From: Candidatus Campylobacter infans
GTDB lineage: Bacteria > Campylobacterota > Campylobacteria > Campylobacterales > Campylobacteraceae
Reading direction: 5' to 3'
DNA length: 14,893 nt
Assembly: GCA_009827235.1 (NCBI GenBank)
Contig: SPMW01000035.1
Coordinates: 1 to 14,893, forward strand
Shown: positions 7,403-13,902 of the stretch, in pieces
Numbering within the stretch: the stretch's first letter is position 1
How the letters are laid out: each line of letters begins with the position of its first letter
Position numbers and translations under genes: made by a program
Notes under the pieces: generated by a model
What the model was told of the DNA's origin: nothing
Seen by the model: the letters and a program-made list of their open reading frames with translations, nothing else
Database searches by the model: none

Positions 7403-7422
7403 TAAGCAATATCTGATCCAAA
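7403..7422 (-). promoter_or_regulatory. Sigma54 (RpoN)-type promoter for the barrel gene
   Basis: Read leftward, TTTTGGATCAGATATTGCTT has GG (7418-7419) and GC (7406-7407) separated by exactly 10 bases, with a consensus TTGCTT at -12. The predicted start is about 10-12 bp further, giving a leader of roughly 27 nt to the ATG at 7367. In Campylobacter RpoN serves flagellar rod and hook genes under FlgR. Confidence 0.7.
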
Positions 7423-7515
7423 ATAAGAGAAAAAAAGTTTTATAAAATATCTAAAATGTAATTCTAGAGAAATATGTAAAATCGTAATACCCATTTATAA
7501 AAATACTAAAAAGTC

Positions 7516-7543
7516 TTGTTTTTATTTCACATTTTATTATAAT
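7516..7543 (+). promoter_or_regulatory. Sigma70 promoter of preprotein A
   Basis: TTGTTT (7516-7521) and TATAAT (7538-7543) are 16 bp apart; a start near 7550 leaves a leader of about 23 nt with AAGGAG before the ATG. Confidence 0.6.
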
Positions 7544-7572
7544 ATTAAAATATTTTATCATAAGGAGAGTTA

Positions 7573-8022
7573 ATGAAAAAGCTTCTTTTTTCATCACTTT
7601 TAGTTGCTAGCTTAGCTAGTTCGCTACTTGGTGCTGATTTATTAGCTAGTCTTACTAATGGTAAGATTAGCGATAACAGCCCTGGTGTAAAGGTGCTAAG
7701 CCTAGAAGAAGCAAAGCAAGTTAAGGGTGGGTATTATTTTGAAAGATTTACACCTGCTGATCATTATGGAGTTTTTAGAAGTTATTCTTATTTGGTCACA
7801 TCTGATAGCGATAAAAAATTAGGATATGCTAGTGTTGGTGGCTCAAACGAACTAGCAGAACAAATGGGTTTTGAAAAAGGGACATTGATTGTTGCCATAT
7901 ATAGAGTGGTTAATGGTGGAAAACAATATTATTTAACTGCTTATCTGCCAGACGGAAATGCGGTTGATCCTGCGAGCTGGACAGCTAATAAAGTATTGGC
8001 AGAATTCAAACAAAAATTCTAA
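7573..8022 (+). CDS. Module A preprotein: Sec signal peptide plus double-glycine leader
   Basis: The 149-residue product starts with a clear Sec signal peptide (MKKLLFSSLLVASLASSLLG, cleavage near residue 20). A pro-region of about 30 residues ends in LSLEEAKQVKGG (42-53). This fits the double-glycine consensus L-S-x-x-E-x-x-x-V/I-x-G-G. Cleavage after Gly53 would release a 96-residue cargo starting YYFERF, with no cysteine and no recognised domain. Normal GG leaders are cytoplasmic and cut by ABC-transporter C39 domains. Here a Sec peptide precedes, so cutting should be periplasmic, fitting the signal-bearing C39 peptidase at 10958-11524. It is convergent with a family I gene. This is the only complete intact copy in the window. 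Confidence 0.8.
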   Translation: MKKLLFSSLLVASLASSLLGADLLASLTNGKISDNSPGVKVLSLEEAKQVKGGYYFERFTPADHYGVFRSYSYLVTSDSDKKLGYASVGGSNELAEQMGFEKGTLIVAIYRVVNGGKQYYLTAYLPDGNAVDPASWTANKVLAEFKQKF

Positions 8023-8036
8023 AATAAACACCTTTG

Positions 8037-8080
8037 ATTTTTATGTGCCTGCATTTTTTATTATATAGACGCATAAAAAT
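8037..8080. terminator. Possible weak bidirectional terminator
   Basis: Inverted repeat ATTTTTATG (8037-8045) / CATAAAAAT (8072-8080) with a 26-base loop lies between two convergent genes. The arms are A/T only, so stability is low; the call rests mainly on position. Confidence 0.3.
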
Positions 8081-9147
8081 TACACCTTTGTTTGCTCTAA
8101 AATTTTAGCTTTTTCAAATATAGATTGGGCTAACTCATCTACATTCTCTCCAGTCCAAATTATGCTATTTTTTAGTAAATTTGCAAGCGCTGTTTTTATA
8201 TCAGCCAAACTACCAAAAGCACCACTTAAATCTACCCCACCGCCACCAGATGTGCTATCGAAGTTTGGGTTAAAAAACTCAGTTTCCCCTACGCTTTTAG
8301 CAGTAGCATTTATATTTTTAAGAAAGCCTACAAACACAGCCTCACGACTATAAAGTCCATCATTACGCTCATACACGCTCATATCAGGGCTAAATGTAAA
8401 ATCATCAGCTCTCTTATCGCTCATCATAGACTTAGGCGAAAAATCAAGCCTTTGAATGCAAACCTCACTTACCCCAGCAGGCAGGCTTTCATTTAAATCA
8501 TTAATTTTATTTAGCTCATCATTATTTTTATAAATATTACTAACAGCCCCTAGCAATACATTATTTGCACTAAAATCACTATCATTAGTGCTAAAACCCT
8601 TTGGTAGATTTGCTAAATCGCTTGGGCTAAAAGTGCTTTGGCTGGTGCGAACTACGCTTTCAAACTGCGCATAATATGCCCCAAAATTTGCTGCTACATC
8701 TATGTTTTTGTAGTAGCTGGGTTCTGTGATTTTACCCTGCTGTGCTGCTGCGGAGTTTTTGTGCAAAGTGGCGTTCCAAGCAGTGTTTTTATGTGAGACT
8801 TCTACAAACTCATCTAGCGTGCTTTTGTGAATTTTAAACTCAGCTGGCAAGCCAGCAGCTGCGTTAAAATCCGCCCCCATAAAGCCTTTATCATCTACGC
8901 TATATCCGTAGGCGGTAGTCTTGATCGCTTGGCTTACAGCAGTGGCTGAGCTTACAGCTACATTTGAGCTAGGGAATTCTAGATATTCTATTCCGTTTAT
9001 TTCTGGCTTTTTGGCTGTTTTTGTATCGCTTGATATTTCTATTTTACTAGGGAATTCTAGATTAAAAATTTCATTAGAATTCCCTTGTTCTTGCCTAGAA
9101 AAACTAGAATTCCAGTTTGTAGATCTTTGGTTTTGAGTTACTAGCAT
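8080..9147 (-). CDS. Module A family I protein, probable flagellar-dependent secreted protein
   Basis: This 355-residue protein has no Sec signal peptide and no membrane helix. The first 95 residues (MLVTQNQRSTNWNSSF through GFMGADFN) are nearly identical to the module B protein, with three differences (E27/V, P48/L, T78/I). They are Ser/Asn-rich and contain LEFPS twice. The rest is unlike module B: HKSTLDEFVEVSHKNTAWN (near 107-125), a Gly/Ser patch STSGGGGVDLSG near 302, and a C-terminal helix. The GFMGADFN...KIH region resembles, from memory, the Cj0814-type flagellar-dependent secreted proteins of Campylobacter. A sigma54-type promoter upstream supports flagellar co-expression. The variable C-terminus beside a variable preprotein resembles polymorphic effector loci; no toxin motif was recognised. 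Confidence 0.65.
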   Translation of the reverse strand: MLVTQNQRSTNWNSSFSRQEQGNSNEIFNLEFPSKIEISSDTKTAKKPEINGIEYLEFPSSNVAVSSATAVSQAIKTTAYGYSVDDKGFMGADFNAAAGLPAEFKIHKSTLDEFVEVSHKNTAWNATLHKNSAAAQQGKITEPSYYKNIDVAANFGAYYAQFESVVRTSQSTFSPSDLANLPKGFSTNDSDFSANNVLLGAVSNIYKNNDELNKINDLNESLPAGVSEVCIQRLDFSPKSMMSDKRADDFTFSPDMSVYERNDGLYSREAVFVGFLKNINATAKSVGETEFFNPNFDSTSGGGGVDLSGAFGSLADIKTALANLLKNSIIWTGENVDELAQSIFEKAKILEQTKV

Positions 9148-9186
9148 TTTATGCCTTTTGCTTTAATAATGGATTATGTGAATTGT

Positions 9187-9206
9187 TAAGCAATATCTGA
9201 TCCAAA
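9187..9206 (-). promoter_or_regulatory. Sigma54 (RpoN)-type promoter for the module A family I gene
   Basis: The same element as at 7403-7422: GG at 9202-9203 and GC at 9190-9191, ten bases apart, with TTGCTT. The predicted start lies about 30 nt before the ATG at 9147. Confidence 0.7.
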
Positions 9207-9298
9207 ATAAGAGAAAAAAGTTTTATAAAATATCTAAAATGTAATTCTAGAGAAATATGTAAAATCGTAACACCCATTTATAAAAATACTAAAAAGTC

Positions 9299-9326
9299 TT
9301 GTTTTTATTTCACAATTTACTATAAT
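9299..9326 (+). promoter_or_regulatory. Sigma70 promoter of preprotein B
   Basis: TTGTTT (9299-9304) and TATAAT (9321-9326), 16 bp apart, as in copy 1. The promoter is intact although the downstream ribosome site is degraded. Confidence 0.55.
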
Positions 9327-9355
9327 ATTAAATATTTTATTCCAAATGAGTTTTA

Positions 9356-9765
9356 GTGAAAAAAATACTTTTTTCATCACTTTTAGTTGCTAGCTTAGCT
9401 AGTTCGCTACTTGGTGCTGATTTATTAGCTAGTCTTACTAATGGTAAGATTAGCGATAACAGCCCTGGTGTAAAGGTGCTAAGCCTAGAAGAAGCAAAGC
9501 AAGTTAAGGGTGGGTATATAAGAAGTATTCAAACACGATCTGGACACGGTGTAGGAGAATTTATTGCCCTTCTTTCTAAAACCTATAATGGTAAAAATCT
9601 TTGGCTTGTAGGTAAAAATATGGTCAAACATTAAATAGTGGATTTAGTATATATCTAGCTTACTATGATGGTTCAAGAGTTCCACTTGTGGATAATGGTC
9701 GTGGACTAGAAATAGGGCTTAAATCTATTCCGTCTAACAGAGATACATACAATATATCATCATAA
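9356..9765 (+). pseudogene. Module B preprotein, frameshifted (Sec plus double-glycine leader)
   Basis: The leader is the same as in module A (signal peptide, pro-region, LSLEEAKQVKGG), but the start is GTG and the AAGGAG of module A is replaced by AAATGAG. After GG the cargo differs (YIRSIQTRSGHGVGEF...). The frame stops at 9632-9634 after 92 residues. Reading on one frame over from the A5 run at 9615-9619 gives YGQTLNSGFSIYLAYYDG to a stop at 9763-9765; one extra A would restore a protein of 136 residues. SIYLAYYDGSRVPLVDN aligns with YYLTAYLPDGNAVDPAS of module A, supporting a genuine frameshift. It is convergent with the second family I gene. A base-calling error or slippage at the A run is possible, but the poor start favours decay. 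Confidence 0.75.
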
Positions 9766-9822
9766 ATTATATTGAATAATGTAAATCCACAATTTCCTAG
9801 ATAAAAAAGCATTAAGTTTGGT

Positions 9823-10818
9823 TTAGTATTGTTGCATTTTCAGCAGTATTTCATCAAGTGATGTGAGTTGTTTTATGCTCACATCATTAAATTTTGAAAT
9901 AGCTATTTTTAATCTATCTATATCTATCTTGCTTATGATAAAGTCTTTTAGGCTCTTACCACTTGCTCTATACTCATTGCCAAGCTCTATTGATTTTGAG
10001 TGATTTACAAAGCTACCACTTTCTATAAATGAGTGAAAGGCTATGCCTATATCCATTTCGCCACTATTTGCTTTGTTTTCTATGTTTAGCTCATCGCTTA
10101 TTTGCTTGTTCATTAAATCGATTTGAGAATATTCGCCAGAGTTAAACGCCACACTCAAACCAAGCATAGTAAAGCCACTATAATTTGAAAGTGGATTAAA
10201 GCTAATCTCACCATGCTCAATCACACTAAGCGGTGTCAAGCTTTGTTCGTAAGTGTTTGCTGAAATTGAGCTTTGTAAACTAGTATGAATGCTAGTAAAA
10301 TTGCCTAAAATTCCACTATCTGTATTGAAAGAATATGCTATTTGTGAGTTTTTATCTAGGCTTTTCTCGCCCCTTAATGCACTTTCATCGCCTATGATTT
10401 GGCTAAAATTACTCCACGCTTTTTTGGTTATGCTTACAACACTCTCGTTAAAGCCTATATTTTTTGCGTGAGTGCTTAGTTGTTCTATGGTCTTTGAGTG
10501 GATTTTGATATTTTCATTTATGCCTACTGCTTTATTGAAGTCAGCTCCCATAAAGCCTTTATCATCTACGCTATATCCGTAGGCGATAGTCTTGATCGCT
10601 TGGCTCACAGCAGTGGCTGAGCTTACAGCTACATTTGAGCTAGGGAATTCTAGATATTCTATTCCGTTTATTTCTAGCTTTTTGGCTGTTTTTGTATCGC
10701 TTGATATTTCTATTTTACTAGGGAATTCTAGATTAAAAACTTCATTAGAATTCCCTTGTTCTTGCCTAGAAAAACTAGAATTCCAGTTTGTAGATCTTTG
10801 GTTTTGAGTTACTAGCAT
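9823..10818 (-). CDS. Module B family I protein, probable flagellar-dependent secreted protein
   Basis: The 331-residue protein shares its first 95 residues almost exactly with the module A protein. It diverges at GADFNKAVGINENIKIHSKT, where module A has GADFNAAAGLPAEFKIHKST, keeping only the DFN..G...KIH pattern. The C-terminal two-thirds are Ser/Asn/Ile-rich with no recognised catalytic motif or membrane helix. No signal peptide is present. It lies downstream of the C39 peptidase gene on the same strand, 139 bp away, behind a degraded sigma54-type element, so expression may now come by read-through. Its convergent neighbour is the broken preprotein B. Confidence 0.62.
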   Translation of the reverse strand: MLVTQNQRSTNWNSSFSRQEQGNSNEVFNLEFPSKIEISSDTKTAKKLEINGIEYLEFPSSNVAVSSATAVSQAIKTIAYGYSVDDKGFMGADFNKAVGINENIKIHSKTIEQLSTHAKNIGFNESVVSITKKAWSNFSQIIGDESALRGEKSLDKNSQIAYSFNTDSGILGNFTSIHTSLQSSISANTYEQSLTPLSVIEHGEISFNPLSNYSGFTMLGLSVAFNSGEYSQIDLMNKQISDELNIENKANSGEMDIGIAFHSFIESGSFVNHSKSIELGNEYRASGKSLKDFIISKIDIDRLKIAISKFNDVSIKQLTSLDEILLKMQQY

Positions 10819-10857
10819 TTTATGCCTTTTGCTTTAATAATAGATTATATGAATTGT

Positions 10858-10877
10858 TAAGCAATATTCGTTCTAAA
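10858..10877 (-). promoter_or_regulatory. Decayed sigma54-type promoter, third copy of the promoter segment
   Basis: Read leftward, TTTTAGAACGAATATTGCTT keeps the TTGCTT (-12) but has AG where the -24 GG should be (10873-10874). Flanking sequence (10851-10903) still matches the two intact copies. Loss of the -24 GG usually abolishes RpoN binding. Confidence 0.55.
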
Positions 10878-10957
10878 ATAAGAGAAAAAAAGTTTTATAA
10901 ATTAAAAATTATGCTTGGCAATTAAGACTTATTGATAATTAAGGCTTTAAAAGAATT

Positions 10958-11524
10958 CTAGAATTTCTCAAAAAATATTTTATTTGGGAAGTTTATTTTT
11001 TCTTGTTCTAGTTCTAGCTTTGGCTTTATTAGTAGTGCGTATCCACCCTTTTTATCTCTATCCCAAAGGCTGTAAAACTGAGATTTAGAGGCTATATACT
11101 CACCGTGGCTAGGGTCTAGTATGACTAAATAATCGCCATTATGATTTATCACAACCACAAAATGTGGAAATCTAGGATCATCTTCTATTTTTACAAGAAT
11201 TGGTGCCTTTAAATGCTCTAAAATATTTCTATCTATTTTATATGATTTTGTTTCGTAGTTTAGTGATTTTAGAGCATCTTCAAGATCAGCAAAGCTTACC
11301 ATATCAGTGTGTAACTCTTTTTTACTTAAAGCTTTTATCATATCCATTTCAGCGAAGTTTTGCTTGTCTATGAGATTTAAGATTGTAGCCATACTAGCAG
11401 CACCACAAGAAGCCTCGTAGCTTTGCCTTATGGTGCGAGCATTTTTTATTTCTTGATATGATTTTACAGCAAAATCTGCGTAGCAAGAACAAGCCAATAA
11501 AAATGCTAGAAATATAGCTTTCAT
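10958..11524 (-). CDS. Exported C39-family peptidase, candidate double-glycine leader peptidase
   Basis: This 188-residue stand-alone C39 (bacteriocin-processing) peptidase has an N-terminal signal sequence (MKAIFLAFLLACSCYAD), either cleaved by signal peptidase I near residue 16 or lipidated at Cys12 (LLAC). The papain-like triad is visible: oxyanion Gln34 and nucleophile Cys40 in QSYEASCGAASMATIL, His121 in HFVVVI, and Asp137 in LDPSHG. There is no ABC-transporter part, so it must act alone in the periplasm, like FapD of functional-amyloid operons. It is the third gene of the module C operon, 9 bp after the family II gene, with a weak ribosome site that suggests coupling. Its expected substrates are the KQVKGG preproteins of this region. 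Confidence 0.82.
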   Translation of the reverse strand: MKAIFLAFLLACSCYADFAVKSYQEIKNARTIRQSYEASCGAASMATILNLIDKQNFAEMDMIKALSKKELHTDMVSFADLEDALKSLNYETKSYKIDRNILEHLKAPILVKIEDDPRFPHFVVVINHNGDYLVILDPSHGEYIASKSQFYSLWDRDKKGGYALLIKPKLELEQEKINFPNKIFFEKF

Positions 11525-11717
11525 TTGGATAGTTTATGCCCTTATATCCGTTTTTTTCATAAACTCCAAAAACTTCAAAGGGTCATTATTTTTCAAAAAC
11601 TCTTCAAAAAATGTTTTTAGAATTTCACTATTTGCTGATGAGTTAGAATTCCTGCTTTTTGCTCCATTATACTGGCGCAGTAGCATGCGATTATTTCGCT
11701 CTATTTCATCGGCTTTT
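11341..11717. repeat. Duplicated block: family II 3' end plus C39 5' end, copy 1
   Basis: This stretch is nearly identical to 13505-13902. It spans the last 60 codons of the family II gene and the first 60 codons of the C39 gene. The intergenic spacer is about 20 bp longer in the other copy. It shows that the module C and D operons are tandem relatives whose outer parts have diverged. Confidence 0.85.
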
Positions 11718-12361
11718 TCTTGTTCGTTATTTTGCGAATTTGTGCTTATTGTGGGTGCGGAGTTAAAGTCTATTTCCATACCTGCGTATTTATAACCCTT
11801 GTATTCATCTGGATGTGAGTTTTTATACTCCATTGTCTTTTTAGAAAACTCAGCCCACCTATCCTTAAACTCATCAACGCTAATATCATCTAAAAATAAC
11901 TTAGCAAGTTCGCTCTCTCCATAAGGCGTGATTAAACTAACTGGATTTTTTTCTATAAAATCTACTAGATTTTTTATTTCGCTTTGGCTCATTTTTGACA
12001 TTTGCTTTGTGATAGTATTTTTATCACTAAGCCCTAGAATTGCATCATAAGATGAATATTGTATAGCCGAAATAATGTTAGAAGTATCAAGTCCATTTAT
12101 GATATTTTGTATATATTCTATTTGATTTTGTTGGGACATTAGGCGCTCATCATCGCTTAGCTCTTTTGAAGGCGTTATAAGCGTTCCATTGTCTAATCTA
12201 ACTTCTAAGCTTTTAGCGCCTTTTTCTACCCCCGTAAATTCTTTTAGTTTAGCATCTAAGCTTTGATTTATATCGATTTTCTTAGAAAATTTTGCGTTTT
12301 GAAAAGCACTATTTATATCTTGTTGTATGTTTTGTGCTGCTATATCTCTTAGATTGATCAT
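11534..12361 (-). CDS. Module C family II protein, probable secreted partner protein
   Basis: The 275-residue protein has no signal peptide or membrane helix. Its N-terminal 215 residues (MINLRDIAAQNIQQDINSAF...) are unlike the module D protein except for short words such as MSQSE. The last 60 residues, from KADEIERNNRMLLRQYNG to FLEFMKKTDIRA, are almost identical to module D. GMEIDFNSAPT near 194-204 echoes the GADFN word of family I. It lies 4 bp after the preprotein C stop with AAGG before the ATG, and 9 bp before the C39 gene. The fixed C-terminal tail may be an export or chaperone signal. It shares the sigma28-type promoter of the operon. Confidence 0.62.
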   Translation of the reverse strand: MINLRDIAAQNIQQDINSAFQNAKFSKKIDINQSLDAKLKEFTGVEKGAKSLEVRLDNGTLITPSKELSDDERLMSQQNQIEYIQNIINGLDTSNIISAIQYSSYDAILGLSDKNTITKQMSKMSQSEIKNLVDFIEKNPVSLITPYGESELAKLFLDDISVDEFKDRWAEFSKKTMEYKNSHPDEYKGYKYAGMEIDFNSAPTISTNSQNNEQEKADEIERNNRMLLRQYNGAKSRNSNSSANSEILKTFFEEFLKNNDPLKFLEFMKKTDIRA

Positions 12362-12365
12362 TTTT

Positions 12366-12987
12366 TTACCTTATACTTTTTATTTGCAAGCCGCCTAATT
12401 GGCTTTCAAATTGAGATTTAAAATTAGCACTTAAAGCCTTAATTATTTGATTGTTGCTTAATAAATTATTAGTTGTTAGATTGTGAAAAGTTCTTAATCT
12501 ATCATCGTAAGAAACAACTTTATAAGTGAAATATGTATATTGCTGACCTCCTATTGATGCCAATATTTCTTGTTACTACATAACCTATATTTTGTGTCAT
12601 AGCATAATCTATCATATTTTGTATTTCTTTATGATTTTTGTAGCTAATAGGAGCAATCTCAGCTATTGCGCTTAGGTATTCTTGACCTATTCTTGTCAAA
12701 GTAAGACTGGTAGCTGTTCCATTTTTAATTTCATCGTAATTTGGATTTAGTTCATATTCATTAAGCGGTCTTACTAACACAAGCATCTCATTTTGATTTA
12801 ATTGACCAACATATGAATATAAGAGTCCACCCTTAACCTGCTTTGCTTCTTCTGGGCTAAGCACCTTTACACCAAGGCTGTTATCGCTGATTTTGCCATT
12901 TGTTACACTAGCTAGCAAATCAACACCAAAAGCATTAACACTTAAAATAGCTAAAATTACAGCACCAAAGAAAAGTTTTTTAGACAT
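12366..12987 (-). pseudogene. Module C preprotein, frameshifted (Sec plus double-glycine leader)
   Basis: The signal peptide differs from A and B (MSKKLFFGAVILAILSVNAF), but the pro-region DLLASVTNGKISDN...LSPEEAKQVKGG is conserved, with GG at 53-54. The cargo begins LLYSYVGQLNQNEMLVLV. The frame is lost near 12560: one extra G in the coding strand turns VTRNI-ASIGGQQYTYFTY into a short false tail ending at 12520. Without that base the protein would be 206 residues, ending GGLQIKSIR, and would match module D (VTKNISSSNGRKYAYFTY) throughout. The start is ATG with AAGGAG. It is the first gene of the sigma28-type operon. A sequencing error is possible, because the downstream frame looks well preserved. 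Confidence 0.78.
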
Positions 12988-13008
12988 ATTTGCTCCTTAG
13001 TTTGAAAT

Positions 13009-13035
13009 ATATCGGCAAGTTTAGTAAAAAATTAA
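13009..13035 (-). promoter_or_regulatory. Sigma28 (FliA)-type promoter of the module C operon
   Basis: Read leftward, TTAATTTT, 11 bases, then GCCGATAT, which fits the sigma28 layout TAAAGTTT-N11-GCCGATAA with exact spacing. It lies 21 bp before the ATG at 12987, with AAGGAG in the leader. FliA in Campylobacter drives late flagellar and flagellum-secreted genes. Confidence 0.7.
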
Positions 13036-13466
13036 CAATTAAATAGACAAGTTGTTAATATTTCTTATATTATGTTACCATTTTACACAATCTTTTATTA
13101 TTTTTAGCAAGACGGCTAACAGCACATAACCAGAAAGACGATTTGAATAATTGTTTATCTATCCGTGAAAAATCAATAGGAATTTTAGGAAATATCGTAA
13201 TTTTTACTGGCAAATAGCATTAATGATTGAAGAAAACATTTATCTTTTATTTAAATATTACTACATTACACAATTAAGATTGTAGTTTTATTAAAAGGGG
13301 CTACAATTATTATTTTATTGCTAAAACAATAATAAATAATTTTTTCGCTTACACTCCTAATGTGAGCAAATAAATAACTGTGTGTTTTAGATACTAAAAG
13401 AGATTTGAAGTTATACAGACCATAAATTTTAACTTTGCTTAAATTTTTATAGTTTATTTATATTTT
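13036..13466. other. AT-rich intergenic region with inverted repeats
   Basis: No gene was found. ATTGTAG (13279-13285) pairs with CTACAAT (13301-13307), and an imperfect A/T hairpin at 13306-13340 is followed by TTTTTT, a possible rightward terminator or end of a small RNA. The sequence between the truncated C39 copy and the module C promoter is otherwise uninformative. Confidence 0.35.
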
Positions 13467-13688
13467 TTAGCAGAAAGAGGAATTATGTTTTGTAATTTTA
13501 TTGATATCCATTTGAGCGAAGTTTTGTTTGTCTATGAGATTTAAGATTGTAGCCATACTAGCAGCACCACAAGAAGCCTCGTAGCTTTGCCTTATGGTGC
13601 GAGCATTTTTTATTTCTTGATATGATTTTACAGCAAAATCTGCACAGCAATGACAAGTTAATAAAAATGCTAGAAATATGGCTTTCAT
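13467..13688 (-). pseudogene. Truncated C39 peptidase, module D
   Basis: The first 60 residues match the intact peptidase at 10958-11524, including the signal sequence and the QSYEASCGAASMATIL active-site stretch with Gln and Cys. After DKQNFAQMDI the sequence departs and stops after 73 residues (NKITKHNSSFC). The His and Asp of the triad are missing, so it cannot be an active protease. It sits 30 bp after the module D family II gene, the same order as in module C. Confidence 0.85.
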
Positions 13689-13902
13689 TGGGTTTAGTTC
13701 ATGTATTTTAATGAATTTTTATGCCCTAATATCCGTTTTTTTCATAAACTCCAAAAACTTCAAAGGGTCATTATTTTTCAAAAACTCTTCAAAAAATGTT
13801 TTTAGAATTTCACTATTTGCTGATGAGTTAGAATTCCTGCTTGTTGCTCCATTATACTGGCGCAGTAGCATGCGATTATTTCGCTCTATTTCATCAGCTT
13901 TA
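13505..13902. repeat. Duplicated block: family II 3' end plus C39 5' end, copy 2
   Basis: Partner of 11341-11717. Similarity stops at the point where the C39 copy is truncated and, on the other side, where the family II proteins become unlike. Confidence 0.85.

Larger units (their letters stand above)
7389..7560. repeat. Duplicated divergent-promoter segment, copy 1
   Basis: About 170 bp is almost identical to 9178-9345, with differences confined to a few bases and one-base indels in A runs. It carries a leftward sigma54-type and a rightward sigma70-type promoter between divergent genes. The similarity continues into the preprotein gene to about 7733, so the duplicated unit is promoter plus leader. 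A shorter third copy is near 10851-10903. Confidence 0.85.
9178..9345. repeat. Duplicated divergent-promoter segment, copy 2
   Basis: This is the near-identical partner of 7389-7560 and lies between the family I gene of module A and preprotein B. Near-identity with copy 1 is lost briefly around 9341-9362 at the ribosome site and start codon, then returns through the leader to about 9517. Confidence 0.85.

Noticed and set aside
7573..8022. Classical class II bacteriocin with ABC exporter
   Set aside because: The GG leader is behind a Sec signal peptide, the cargo is larger than usual, and no peptidase-containing ABC transporter is in the window.
7389..10903. CRISPR-like or insertion-sequence repeats
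   Set aside because: The repeats are long, few, and made of promoter-leader segments; there are no short regularly spaced units, no transposase gene and no terminal inverted repeats.
13467..13688. A second functional C39 peptidase
   Set aside because: The His and Asp of the catalytic triad are absent because the gene stops after 73 codons.
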